NCBI GenBank assembly: GCA_013398055.1
Contig: VZRS01009530.1
Location: forward strand, 190,967-254,966
DNA: 64,000 bases
Direction of reading: 5' to 3'
DNA from: Ifrita kowaldi
Taxonomy: Eukaryota > Chordata > Aves > Passeriformes > Cinclosomatidae
The notes under the pieces were generated by a model. The model saw nothing but the letters and a program-made list of their open reading frames with translations, did no database searches and was not told where the DNA came from. This document shows, one piece after another, positions 42,568 to 55,159 of this stretch (the first letter of the stretch is position 1; each line of letters starts with the position of its first letter). The position numbers and the translations under genes are program-made.

Positions 42568-43033
42568 TAGAGTCATAGAAGCAAAGAATTGCTTGGGTTG
42601 GAAAAGACCCCTAAGAACACAAAGTCCGACCATTAAACCAGCACTGCCACGTCTGCCACTAAAGCTGTCCCTGAGAGCCACACCTACCCATCTTTTAAAT
42701 ACCTCCAGGGATGGTGACTCCACCACTTCTCTGGACAGCCTGTTCCAAGGCTTGACAACTCTCTTGGTGAAGAATCTTTTCATAATATCCAATCTAAACC
42801 TCCCCTGGCACAACTTGAGGCCATTTCCTTTTGTCTTATTGCTTGTTAGCTGGGAAAGTAGACCAACCCCCACCTCACATCAAGTTCCTTTCAGATAGTC
42901 GTAGAGAGCAAAAAGGCCCCCTTGAGCCTCCTTTTCTCAAGTCTAAACAGCCCCACAGCTGCTCCCCAAAATACCTGTGTTGTACACCCTTCATCAACTT
43001 TTTTGTCCTTCCTTGGACTTGCCACAGCAATAT
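42568..43033 (-). mobile_element. CR1 LINE fragment, minus strand
   Basis: This is the longest CR1 copy in the window, about 465 bp, inserted opposite to MACC1. On the + strand it runs from its 3' end (AGAGTCATAGAAGCAAAGAATTGCTTGGGTTGGAAAAGACC) through CTCCAGGGATGGTGACTCCACCAC, GGACAGCCTGTTCC, TTGGTGAAGAATCTTTTC and AATCTAAACCTCCCCTGGCACAACTTGAGGCCATTTCC. It ends near CTTCCTTGGACTTGCC. It is moderately diverged and non-autonomous, and it lies within the presumed first MACC1 intron. Confidence 0.93.
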
Positions 43034-44126
43034 GTTGTAATAGAAGGTTTATTTAGCATTTAAATATTTGGTTTGAATTCTTGTGCACTCTTCCCTTTCT
43101 CCTGTTATTGTGAGAATGGCTAATTGGGTTCAATTGCACACTTTGTTATTCAACTTATTTTAAGTCTTTATCATAGCTATTTCCCCCTGTGGACCAGGAA
43201 TATTTGTGTTTGGTGGACTATCTGTAAGAGATTTGTATGAATGGTGTCCAAGGGAAAAAAAACCAAACCCTTTGATGCTCACTATTTCTGAAGTTGAATG
43301 CCTTTCCTCTCTATTTTTCAAAATAGATAAACTCAAACTCCTTGAGAAACTACATGTGTTCATGCTACTGCAAGCTTTGGCACAAGTCCCTGCAGGGAAG
43401 TCTACCCTGAAAGTATGAGTACAAAATATGTGGAACAAATGACAAAAACCCATACAGTCCAGGAAAATAAATCACATTGCTGTAAAAGTCAAAGACTGGA
43501 TTTTTTTGGACAGGACAGCCAATTAGTCAACCTAATCTGATGATCTCTAAAGGATGTCCTCCTGTCTGAAGAGCTGAGCTCTGCAGTAGTGGCAGCTGTA
43601 GTTCATCATATTTCTACACCACAAACGCGGTCCATACTTGTAACAAAATTTGTAAAACAATAAGCATAGTTCTGTCTGGAACTATGGGCTCTCCTATCAC
43701 TTCTCCTACTGAATAGAATTTTAATTTACCTCACAGATCCCACAATGGGAAATGAAACATGATTTGGAAAGATAAAAAAAGCTGCTTGAATATCATCCCT
43801 TTCCTGATGTCCCATACACTGCTGCTGTCACCAGATGTTAACTTCTATGGAAGCCTTTTCCTCTCATTTCTTGCCCTCTTTCTGGAATTGTTTTCAGTTC
43901 ATCTTCCTCAACTCTCTAATTTCAAGAGAAAATAGGTGGTTTTTTTCAGAAACTGAATTGCAGTGTAAATGTGACATCATATACTAATGGAAAACATGTA
44001 CTTCAATTAGCTCTGCAATATTTTATCATATTTTCTTCTGCTTCTCAGTACAGACGAGTATTCCATTTGCATTCCTGCACATCCTTTTTAAACTGCTGAA
44101 GGTCATGCTTGAACTTTTCCTAAGAA

Positions 44127-44148
44127 ATTTCTAAACTAGTTTAGAAAT
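44127..44148. repeat. 22-bp perfect palindrome
   Basis: ATTTCTAAACT followed by AGTTTAGAAAT is self-complementary over all 22 bases with no spacer, centred on CTAG. No function is known. Confidence 0.95.
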
Positions 44149-45206
44149 CAATGTGTATGAGTAATTTCAAATTGTTTCTTTGAGAGCACCTCTTCTTATC
44201 TACAGCAAACCTAATCTCACACTGTCTGGCTTATTAGGCTTTCCCATAGTTCTTCATAGCCCGCTCCAGTGTTAATAATCTCAGTAATTTTGGTTTGTGA
44301 GCAAACACCGTCATATCGCTTTCCACTGACTTTCCCTTTCCACCCTCCAGAATTTCCTCAAAGAGCTTGTTGAGTACTTTGATACTGGAGTCACTGCAGT
44401 ACACCCCTACCAAGGAGCAGTGGTGAAGCTGAGGCAGGGCTTTGAACCACTGAAAACATCAGAAAGCCAAAGCAATTTTGTAGCTTGTTGCAAGGGATGT
44501 TTTGGGCTCTGGTTCGGTGTCCTTTTGGTGATGAGAAAAAGATTTAGGTTTGGATGTACCTGAAATTTTATAGGGGGCATATACTTATTAATTACTGTAA
44601 GAGTAGGAGTCCTTTTCTCGTGCAGCTGAACTTCACCTTGTAAGCCAGCCTGATCAAGGAGAAGATGGCTGATTATTTAGCTGAAAGCTATATTATTTGT
44701 TGCCTCTCCCTTGCTGTGTGGGTGACTCTGCAGGCTGAAATGCTCTGGAATCCCACAGCCCAGAAGAGAATAATTGAGGCCTTATGTTTGGGATATTTAT
44801 TTACAAAAGAGTCTAGATGACAATTATTTGAGTCCAAAATGTAAAGAGTAGACTATTTTGCCACTTTGTTCAGCTCTCTCTACAGGGAAAGGATCTTTTT
44901 GAATTATTAGAGGAAGCCTACCTTCACTGGACACTCAGAGTACTTACAAATCTTTGTGTTCTTTTCTGCACACCTGTGAGGTGGAGACATGCCACCTTGC
45001 TTTGGGTAACTTCTTGCACTCCATTCAAGCTCGGTGATTGGCTGTGTGCTGCAGAATGGGGCAGTCCCCTTGCTCATACCTAGCCATTGCTTCCTGCAGG
45101 CCAGCACAGGAGAGCACTGAGTCATTGTGCCTGGACCAGCTCCTGGTGAGACCAGATAAGCACCAGTGTTGATGCAAAGGAGATCTAGGACTGCTGTTTT
45201 CTGGAG

Positions 45207-45228
45207 CAGCCAGCCAGCCAGCCAGCCA
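45207..45228. repeat. (CAGC)n short tandem repeat
   Basis: Five CAGC tetranucleotide units in tandem (CAGCCAGCCAGCCAGCCAGC) are followed by a partial unit. Confidence 0.92.
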
Positions 45229-45365
45229 CCCAGTCAGATGGCATCCCCAATACCAGGCTTAGCCTCAAGCACAATGCCACATGATCTCATCTCTTTTCTA
45301 ATACTTTGAAGACTTGGGAGACTTGACCCTTCTTCTATTGCAGTCTTGCTCTGAGCTAATTCTTT

Positions 45366-45391
45366 AATCTCTTTCTCTCTCTCTCTCTCCA
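45366..45391. repeat. (CT)n tract
   Basis: A short CTCTTTCTCTCTCTCTCTCTCTCC stretch forms a simple dinucleotide repeat, polypyrimidine on the + strand. Confidence 0.85.
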
Positions 45392-46199
45392 TGGAGGCAT
45401 ATAATATTTCCCTGCATTTAATGGGGGTTCCCAAGTATTTAAATGGATTCTAAAGCATATTGGTTTATACTTTAATCTGCACTGACATCTACTTAGATAT
45501 GATGATATTATTTCAGGTTTCATCTTTACCTACCTAATAACTGCCAACAGCCTTGCTTGTCCATTGTGCCCTTCATCCTGTGATCACGCCAAAGGAAGCA
45601 GCTCCTTTCCCCTGGCTGAATAAGCTGTATCGCAAACCATTCATGTAACAACTTGACAAGGAGTTGTTCAAGTTCTCACCTGAGCCTATGTCTGTAAAAA
45701 AACCCAAATGTTTCACGAGTCAATGCGAAGCTTGTGACCCATAAGTGGCAAATCCTACAGCCTAATTTATGTCCTATGATCCTAAATGGGGCCAAAGTTT
45801 GGATATGTATTTACATAGAGAATAAACTGTTTTTCTACATGCGCTAAGCTGCGTAATTAAAAGGAAATGACATTGTCTGAAATAACTTGGGGGAGGGACA
45901 GCTGACAAGACTTTGAAGTGGTTTGTTTATATTCATACATGATCTCACGTAATACCTTCTCTTAGCCCTGAAGAAAAGGCTGTCAAGTGATGATAACCTT
46001 CTTGGGTTCATTCTGATCCACTAGCCTTAACAGGATCTCTGTAAAGGTGGGAGGGGTGGGACACTGCAGAGAGACAAGAAGTATCAATTTATTCATAGTA
46101 CTGCCCTAATTCCTGTAGCACTAATTGCTACCTGTTGCTCTGTGTGAAATTACAGTGTCTCAAACATGAGTAATGACAGATTGTTCTGCTCAGGGATTC

Positions 46200-46361
46200 T
46201 TCTTTTCTCTTTTCTTTTCTTTTCTTTTCTTTTCTTTTCTTTTCTTTTCTTTTCTTTTCTTTTCTTTTCTTTTCTTTTCTTTTCTTTTCTTTTCTTTTCT
46301 TTTCTTTTCTTTTCTTTTCTTTTCTTTTTTCTTTTCTCTTTTCTTTCCTTTTCTTTTCTTG
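46200..46361. repeat. (TTTTC)n pentanucleotide microsatellite
   Basis: About 116 bp (46210-46325) is an uninterrupted TTTTC/GAAAA period-5 array of roughly 23 copies, flanked by imperfect pyrimidine-rich units. One strand is pure pyrimidine, so it could adopt triplex (H-DNA) structure and is likely length-polymorphic. Long Phe/Ser/Leu or Lys/Glu/Arg frames over it are artefacts of the repeat. Confidence 0.97.
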
Positions 46362-46760
46362 CTTGCACTGAGCAGTGGATGCTAATATGGCAGAGTAGAA
46401 AAGTGCTACTAATCAAGAAAATATGTAGGAGAGCCCTTTGCACCTTGGAATTCTCTGGTGTATTTTAACCGGCAATGATTGTACTGTAGTCACAAAACAC
46501 ACAGCAAAAGGTATTGTGTGCATTACTCACGTGCTCTCCAGATAAGTAATAACTTCTCTAGACTTTTCCTCATCTCATGTAATAAGTGGTAGCAGAAACA
46601 GAAGGACAATATTTTGGAAGTCTGAACTTAATGGAAGTGGCATTTTCCACCACTGCATTTTTTTTCAATAATAAATGGAATCAGAATTCTAAGTTTGGCA
46701 GCTATTAAATAGTTTTACCAGATAAATGAAAACATGGGAGGGAGAAACACTGTAAGGGGG

Positions 46761-46792
46761 GTGTGTGTGCATATATGTGTGTGTGTGTATAT
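46761..46792. repeat. Imperfect (GT)n/(AT)n microsatellite
   Basis: A run of GTGTGTGTGC, ATATAT and GTGTGTGTGTGTATAT units forms a compound dinucleotide repeat about 32 bp long. Confidence 0.9.
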
Positions 46793-49700
46793 CGGTAATT
46801 TTCTGCTACCTGTAATACATACCTACAGTTCAGTTTTATCTGTTTTGCTCATAACTGGAAAGGGAAGACAAACATAGCAGTGTCAAAGGCTGCCAGGAGG
46901 TGTTATGAATATCTGCCTTGCTCTCCAGCTAATTGCCTTTTCAGGGTGTGAGCACCTGGGGACAGAGAAGGGCTCTTGTGATATTTATGCGATTATTTTC
47001 ATCTCTTTGGTCTGGGTGAAGGTTCTCTTCCCATGGCACTTTCAAGTCCTGTTCCCATTCACTGATTTTCTGAGTAGTCTGGGACAAGTTGTTTGGAGCT
47101 GGATTTTTAAGGGGTTAGCATATGTTTACACAATTCTTACAATAGGGGTGGAAGGCACTGGAATATGGTTATCACTTTCTTTGTGGTTTAGTCTTCCCAT
47201 CTTGGTTTGGACTAGTAAACTGTCAAAGGTTACCTTCAAAGGTGACCTTCCATCCCAACTGTTACATGATTTTATGATATGCAAACTTGTCTATCTCCAT
47301 TTTCCCCCATCCCTACCCTTCCTTATCTTGTGCATTAGACAATCAGTTTGTTGTTATGAGGCTCTGCTTTTTATGTATTCATACAAAGCTTTGCAGAGGG
47401 ATGCTATTCCAGCTAGTTCTACCAGAATATGAATGAAAAAGTAAAAGAAAACCCCGATTTGGGCCCTAACAGAATATAAACAGAAGCTCTGAGGCACAGA
47501 ATTGGAAATTTTTTTAACATTTCAGTTCAATAAAAAGTGTTACAATCACACAACTTGTCACAATATCAGCTAGGTAAAGTTCAATGGCTTTCATAGGAAG
47601 AAGAAAGATGATTGTTTTCTTGGGTTTTTTGCTTTGAAATCTATGAATAAATCAAATTTAGTGATTCTGAAGCTATCACCTGTAGGATTTGCCAGGTTTT
47701 TGTGCCTGTGGTGCCAAAAACTGTGTCTTGGCACAAATAGGTCTGGGAGGCTGAAAAACCTAAGTGTTTCCTAGGTGGGAAATTGTGTCTCTCCTAATGT
47801 GGAGTAAGTGGAGCAAAAGCTCACTCTGTTTCCCTGTAGGCAAAAGGTTCACTTGTGGATTACAGGTTAAGCCTCAAATTTTTTTAAATGCTAATCTCTA
47901 AAGAGCTTTAAAATGAAATTACTTGTGTGGATGCTAGTGATTCAGCATACTGAATGATGATGATAGACATTGACTTACCATTGTAATATATTGCTAAAAT
48001 CAGCAATTTGAGATGAATTTGTACTGTAAAATAAAATTATCTGAACCAGTTTTCACAATAGAGCAAATTTGTTTAGTTACATTTATCAAGACTGTTGGGG
48101 CATAACATCATTTCTTCTTGGTGCGAAGTTGAGTGAAATCTCCTGAAGTTCTGAAGGCTAGAACTTGCACCATGTTAGACAAATGTTTTCTTATGGTCTT
48201 GTTGATGACCTTCTGTGTGATACTTTTCACTTCTGGTGGAGGTGACATAGCTGTATAACAGCTAACAGAAGAGCACCACATCACAGAAGGTCTTTGGATC
48301 ATAATGATTCAAATTTTGAGCAAAGTTGTACATATTTCTATTTTTCACTGTGGAAGGAACCAATACAAATATAACCTTAGGCTGTGGTCTGTCAGGAGCT
48401 GACCTAAACTAACTTCATGCTGGTCAACGTTTGGATCATGCACCTCCAAGAATACCTGCCAAATTAAAGTTTAGATGAAGTTTTGGAAGCAGAATATATT
48501 TGAGTATGGATTGACATACTTCATGCTTTTCTTTCCCTTTTTGTACTAGACAACAATTTGTTGGAGAATCTTGTGTTCTGCAAATATCTGCTTGTCATCA
48601 GCAGTGACCTGAAATATAGATGAATAATTTCCATTAAAGGGAGGCTGAAAAACTCGTTCAATAAATTGCACAATCAGGATTACATGTGTCTGTAGGATAG
48701 AGATAAAACAAATAACAGGAGTCTCCTGTCTCATTAGAGCCAAGGAAAAATGCCTTAAGCAAAGTTACTTGCTGTCATGCATCGAGGTGCACATCAAGGT
48801 GTGTGCTTGAGTTGCTATTTGTAAGCTAAATGTTAAGAGGATGTTTATAATATTTAGGACGTCATGACACTTGTACACTTTAATCGAGGAACCCCTGACA
48901 GTGATGGCAAGGATATATGTGCAATGGTAGGAGTGAGCTGATTGACCTAAACAGTCTTTCAACTGCACTGTAAAATATTGTGTGTGTTGATCTCTATAGA
49001 AAAAAAAATTAAAAATCCAACCCAAAATAACAAATTTGGTTACGAAAAACTAAACAGTGGAATTTTGCATATATGGTTCTGCAGGATTTCACATAAAAAA
49101 CCACATATTTTGAACCTTATTATCTTGAGGTGTAGGAGCTAGTTAAAGGTGTAAAACTCAAGATTTGCTGCCAAGGAGGTGAGATGGGTAAGGGAATGCT
49201 TTGATCATCAAAGTCAGTGACCTTTTGGAAGGGCTGTGAATTCTTCCTCCCACATTGTGGTACAAATGGAGCAAGGACAGTAAACTTATGAAGGTGAGAC
49301 CAGAAAAAGTTTTTCTTTAGGTCTGGCATTTGGAAGGTGTTGCTGAATAGGCTGAATTCTCTGAGCTAACACATGGCAGGTGCCTTCAGGTTCCTAATTA
49401 GGAAAATCAAAGCACTAAAAAGCTGTTGTAAGTGAGGTCTGGGTTTTAGTTTCTTTTACTGGTATTTGGTACATTTCTGTCTAAAGAAAAGGCTGCTCTG
49501 CCCTTACTGATCCGACTGAAACAGGCCAGCTAGAAAAACTTGAACTGTTTTGTTTTGATCCCAAAAGAAATGGCCTGTGCGGGTACCTGTAGGGACTTTG
49601 TGCCCTGGGCTGTTTAGTGATATTTGAGATGGATGTCTGTTCCTTTCAATCTGCTGTAGCCATTGTATGGGGCATTGTTGGTAGTTTCCTCCAGCAGGGA

Positions 49701-52700
49701 GAGATTATCCTCCCCTCCTGCAAGACAGGCTGTCAGAGAAAACCTCAGCTCTATACATCACATGAAAATTTCATTTCCAAGTAGTAATTGTGAAATTAAT
49801 GTAGTTTTGCATGATGTTTAGACATCATAGTGGTCTCTAATCAATTTTCTGTAATTTCTGTAGTCTGACAGTAGTCTGAAGAGCAGTTTCACTTTGTATA
49901 CCAGATGGTTATTCTTTCTAGTGAGTGGAGCATCACATGGCTACAGAGGTGGGTTTAGATGATAAATGACACCCAGGGTTTTTTTTGTGTAGGAAGCCAG
50001 TGAGATCACAGAACTTCAGCTTTTTCAAAGACTTAATATTATAAAATATTGAACTTGCTTAGTCTGTATAAAATTGGAAGGTGAGCATGCTCAGTGTCTC
50101 TGAGGAGTGAGGCAAAACAAAGAATCGACACTAGGATTGTCACAAGGCTTAAGAGTTGCCAGTTCTTTCACCAGTTTTCTTGGTGAAAATTAATTTTCTG
50201 CTCATAAAAGTTCTTGGAAGAGTGCAAGAGTGATTGGAGTTGTGGATTTGTTTTGGTTTAGGGTTTGCGTTTTGCTTTTGTTTTTTTTCCAATTGGAAAG
50301 GGGGGAAGGGGACAGGGACAGACCAAGGGAGAAGCTGGACATAACATGCAGAAATGCTGTGATTCTGTCTAAGTTACTGATCTACAGCCCTCCACTTCTG
50401 CTGGAAAGGCAATAACTTCAGTTGTGGTGAAAAATAGTAAAGCTTGCTGAGAAAGAAACATTGAAATAAAAGTCTGGGCAAATATTTTGAACTGATGGAG
50501 TATAATCACCAGTATTTCTGAATCATTTTCCTGGAGATTTTCTGCAGGGGTGTCTGAGAGGCAATCTTTGGGAATTTGATAAGTTTGCTTTCAGTCCAAC
50601 TTTCTAAGGAATTTGCATCTCTTCAACCATTGTTTGTATTTCAGGATGTCAGCCAGAATTTTTGGGACAAATGAAGTTTTTTCTGCAACTAAACTGACTA
50701 ATTCTTGTATGTAAAAAGATGAAATTTATGCTAATTTAGGGAATGGTTTGGTTTGGGGTTTTTTGCCCTTTGACATGTGACTGGAGTGGAGAGACTTCTC
50801 TGTTACAGAGCTTGAGCCACTGACATCCTCATTTTCTGTCCTATGCTCATTCCCTCAAAATCTCTAACACAAAAAAAAAAATAGCCAGTGAACCTGTGTG
50901 GAGGTAGGGAAGGAAATAAGAAAGAAGGAAGCAACAGTTTTATGCCTTCTTTCTCTTCGCACCACTGCCGTATTAAATGCACAGAAGAAATAACCTTAAG
51001 TTATTATTAACATTAAGAATTCTTCAAGGCAAATGGTATGGAAAGATGTTATAGAGCTGTGTGGGATAGATTTCTTGCATCATTAGGCACCCATCACTGT
51101 ACAGTGCCAGGTCATACTATTCCTGAACAATTACAGCTCTCTCAGCTGCTTCATCAAATTTTGCCCTCAGTGATGGCTCAGAAGGAACCAGTGAGAAGGT
51201 AGGGTGTTGGTAGCAGCCTGATGGGCAGGGATGTTAGGAAAAGCAAGTTGGAGCTCTGCGGTTGCTTTTGGGGGGAATAGAGACAATGTGAGATAAAAGC
51301 CAGCACAGGAATGCCTGGGCTCATGTGGGGAGAACTTCTCCAATTTGTTGTACAAGCATTTCGCTGATTGATTTTGGAGATCAGCCAACTGTCTGGTGAG
51401 AACCTCAGGAACTGCTTCTGTGTCTGAGCTGTTCAGGGAGCCAGGACAAGAGAATACACAGCCTTAAGATGCTTCCAGTAGGTAAGCACCGATATAATGG
51501 TGTGGTTTTCCTGGATGGGAAAACTGGCTTTCCACTGAGATGCTGCATCTAGGCCAATGGTGTGCATCACCAGAAGGACAACTGCTGCTGAAAAGACAGC
51601 TGGATACTGTGGTGCAGTGGAGAGAATGAAGGTGGTTAAAGAATGTAGGGACTGGAGGAAGAAGAGACCTGGAAAAATTCTCTCTTGCACTTCTTGCTTT
51701 CACTTCTGAAAAGAGAAAATTGTTGAACAGTGACTGTAACTGCTGTATAAAAGTGGATGAGATTGAACATGTTATTCTGCTTATTCTACCAAACATTGAC
51801 AACCAGAAGTATAGATGCCCTCCTCTAAACACATAGGAATAGACAGATCAGTGAATGAGCCTGTAAAGCAGCTAGATTTAAAAACTAAATTTAGACACAT
51901 AAGGGCATGCAATTTATTGGGAACTTGTTGCCTCAAATCTTCTCAAACTTGATTGCTCCTTTAGAAGATCCACAGTGATAACTTACACTGTATTTAATTT
52001 TTTAATTTTTTTTAAGATAGAATCACTGCCGTTTTGGTTCTAAAACTACCAACTGTACTGGAATTAGCAGTTCCTCATTTTCATAGGTAGAACTTTTTCC
52101 TTTTTCCTCTGAAATGCGCAGTCTTCTGTAATTGGAGTTGGATTATTAAACAGAACCTGATATTGCATGGCAGTTTATCTTCCTCTGGCTTAATTTTTGT
52201 TGCTGGATCTTTACCATTTTAGAGTCAATCTGGCAGTCATATTATTTCAGTGAAAGTATTCAGCTAAAAGTACTGTTAAAAAGTAGTAGTTAAGAGTACA
52301 GTTCAGAGGTTCAAATGTCCTTCATTAGTAGAGAAACTATCCATTTAAACACGTATCCCATTTTATAGAAATAATGGGCCTTTCCTTGTGAAGAGCATGT
52401 GTGATTGTTATGTAAAGGGAGAGTTTGCAGTATAATGAGAAGTGCTGTTTTTGGCTTTTAGAGAACAAAATGCATTTTTATGAACTCCCCTCCCTTCTTC
52501 CCTTCAAAATTACATTGTCAAAAATAACTTTATAATATTGGCAGGTGTAGCTTAACGGACAGCTCAGGCTATTATTAACAACACAGGCACAAATGCTTTA
52601 AATGCGATGATGTCTCACTTCTGGAGGAAAGATCCAACCAAACTTCGGGAACTGTAATTGCCATAAAAAGCAACAAAGGAAAAGTTCACTTTCTGCAGTA

Positions 52701-55130
52701 TATTTTGGAAGTTGTCTCTGTGATTAAGACTCCCTCTCTGATGCTCTTTTTACCATGTTCCTAAAGTGTCAAGGATTATTAAACAAGTCCCTCAGTCAAA
52801 ACAGATCAATACACAAAAAATAGGTAACAGTCTTTCCTTGTGAATATTGTTGCAATCTATCAAGCATACTATTTGTGCTGGTACATGTTCCCTGTGTCTG
52901 TTATGTGGTCAGTCAAGTAGAGCAAAATGTAATTTGTGGATGCACTGAAGAATGATTATGCTTGCAGTTATTAACTCTCTGAACTAACCTCTAATTACAA
53001 CCAGAGGAAACCTTGCCAAATGGATTTACTTTCTTCTACTATATTTAATGTAATTATTTTCCCAAACAGGTAGTTGCCTCTTTTATTAATTTTTTTCTGT
53101 GTTGAGCTGATCATGTGTCACCTATTTTCCATCGTTTCTGCCATCTCAATATTGACCTCCCTTTATATTTCCCAAGAGAAATGGAACAAGTGATTGATAT
53201 GTTCCCCCCTCTTCACCATGCCATTCTTGTCCTACACAACTAGGGTACCTTTTTTGCTAGTTTATACATTTTGAAAGCTTGCCTGAGGTAGTTTAATCCT
53301 TCCAAAGCAAATTCTCCATGTGTGTTAATTCATTTTTTGGTTGGTATGTGTATTGGGGGTTTTTTTGTCCCCCCTCCAAGTTAACCAACACCAAACCAAA
53401 GTGGTTCCATATAGAAAGGTCCACCTGACAGTACAGGCTTTGTGACATGTTTTTCCTCTGTGTTGAGGAAGAATTCTCTCATGCTTATGGAAAGAATCTT
53501 TTCTAGCACCTTATCTTATCAAAGGCACAGCACACTGTAGTGTCCCCCTGTATCCTCTGGGCACTCACCTCAATTTGCCGAAAGCAGAACACCAGAAGCC
53601 TAAAGGCACCTTTAATATGCCTGGATATCAGGTTCAATTTCCTTCAAGGTTCTCATTGCGTATTTTGCTCATGCATCTTTAATCTACACCTGTCCAAAAT
53701 AAAATGTTGCTATCCAGGCAGCACACTGACAGGCAATTTAGTTCCACAGTTGGATGTTCAAGACTGGATCCTGACATAGTGTCAGCCACTTCACTTTGTC
53801 ATATCATTCTTGGCCTGAAATAACAGAAAAACCATCCTACATATTTGCAACAAATCCAGATGATTCGGGTTCTCAAAATCTGTTGTTAATATTAATTGCA
53901 ATAATAATTTCAAGAGCTTTAAGAGCTGTGAGCAGCTAAAACACTGCTCTTTCTCTGTGGGTGGTTTCCTTGATGTATTCTGCTTTACCCTGATGCTGTG
54001 AAGAGACCTCAGCCCTTGCAGGATTTTTTTATCACATCACTGGGCCAGATGAGATGTTTAAATGTTGAAAGTCAAGAGGGATTTCTTCCCTGCCTGTGCT
54101 CAGCCCTTAAATTTAAAAGTAATTATTTCTATGAAACGTGTAACTCAGAAGTGCCTGATTGCCAGTTTCTATGGAAGAGCTGAAGAACTACTTCACTACT
54201 TGACCTGGGTTTGATTGTCTGGAAAATGGATCCTTTGCTTGTTTTCTGGGTGGATAGTAGATGTGATATTTTCTATATATAACCACAAAAGCTAGAAGAG
54301 TGTTGCCAGAATCAAGTCTCTGGGACAGAGGAAGCCTTTTTTTTTTTCCCCCCTTTCGCTCATGCTCCAGTGACTCTGAGGCATACAAAGGATTTCTGTT
54401 TATGCCACCACTACTTCTGTCCCCCACCACTGCTTCCTGCCCTCAAAGACCACAGCTCATATCTATCCTGCTCAAAGCTGACTTGTGGCATTAACATATT
54501 CAGGCATGAGCCTTTCGCAGGGAAGGACATAATGAATACTGTGCAAGGTTGGGAGTGCTCTCTAAGCCAATCTAGTGGGCAGATGTCTCAGTCTTTAGCT
54601 CCACTTGCCACTGACAGGCAAGCTGCTCAGTTAAAAGACCAAGTGTAATTCCTACATGAAGCCTGGATGTGAGAAAAAGTCTGACTTAGTGGAAAGAGAA
54701 GAAGAAATCAGGGTAATGAAATAATATATAGAGTACTTTGGAGGTATCGTGTACTTAAAAACCTGTGATCACAGCTATAGTTCACAGGGATATAAATAGC
54801 TACGAGAGATTTTGAGCGTCCTGGTAGTTCCCACTTCTCTAGGCTGATTAAAAATGTTGATAGCTGAGGTTTCTGTGTCATCCTAGCAAACATTAAAAGT
54901 ACCCAAGGAAAAGCAGCAGGGCTCTAGTTCACATGCAGAACATGGTATGTACAGGCTTTGCCTTGCTCTGCAGTGTTGCATGCATTAATTATGGTGACAC
55001 TTAAACACTTGCAGAACCCAGAAATGAATATTTTATTTTGTAATGAAACTTCTAAATTAAAGGTGTTCCTTACAGAGTCCTTTCAATATCTACTTTGAAT
55101 GAATAGCTGTTGGCTTCAGTCAGAAGTACA

Positions 55131-55159
55131 ATATTACAATACTTGTGGTATTGTAATAT
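55131..55159. repeat. Perfect 12-bp stem hairpin
   Basis: ATATTACAATAC (55131-55142) and GTATTGTAATAT (55148-55159) are exact reverse complements separated by the 5-nt loop TTGTG. Short imperfect outer pairing (CTTCA with TGAAG) could extend it. It lies in the presumed MACC1 first intron. The arms are too short for a typical pre-miRNA. Confidence 0.95.

Noticed and set aside
46905..47432. 175-codon hydrophobic open frame
   Set aside because: It has many aromatic/leucine codons from T-rich DNA but no family resemblance, and no supporting neighbouring exons.
48108..48302. Lysine-rich minus-strand frame resembling a ribosomal-protein pseudogene
   Set aside because: It could not be matched to any ribosomal protein I know, and there is no poly(A) tail or flanking duplication.
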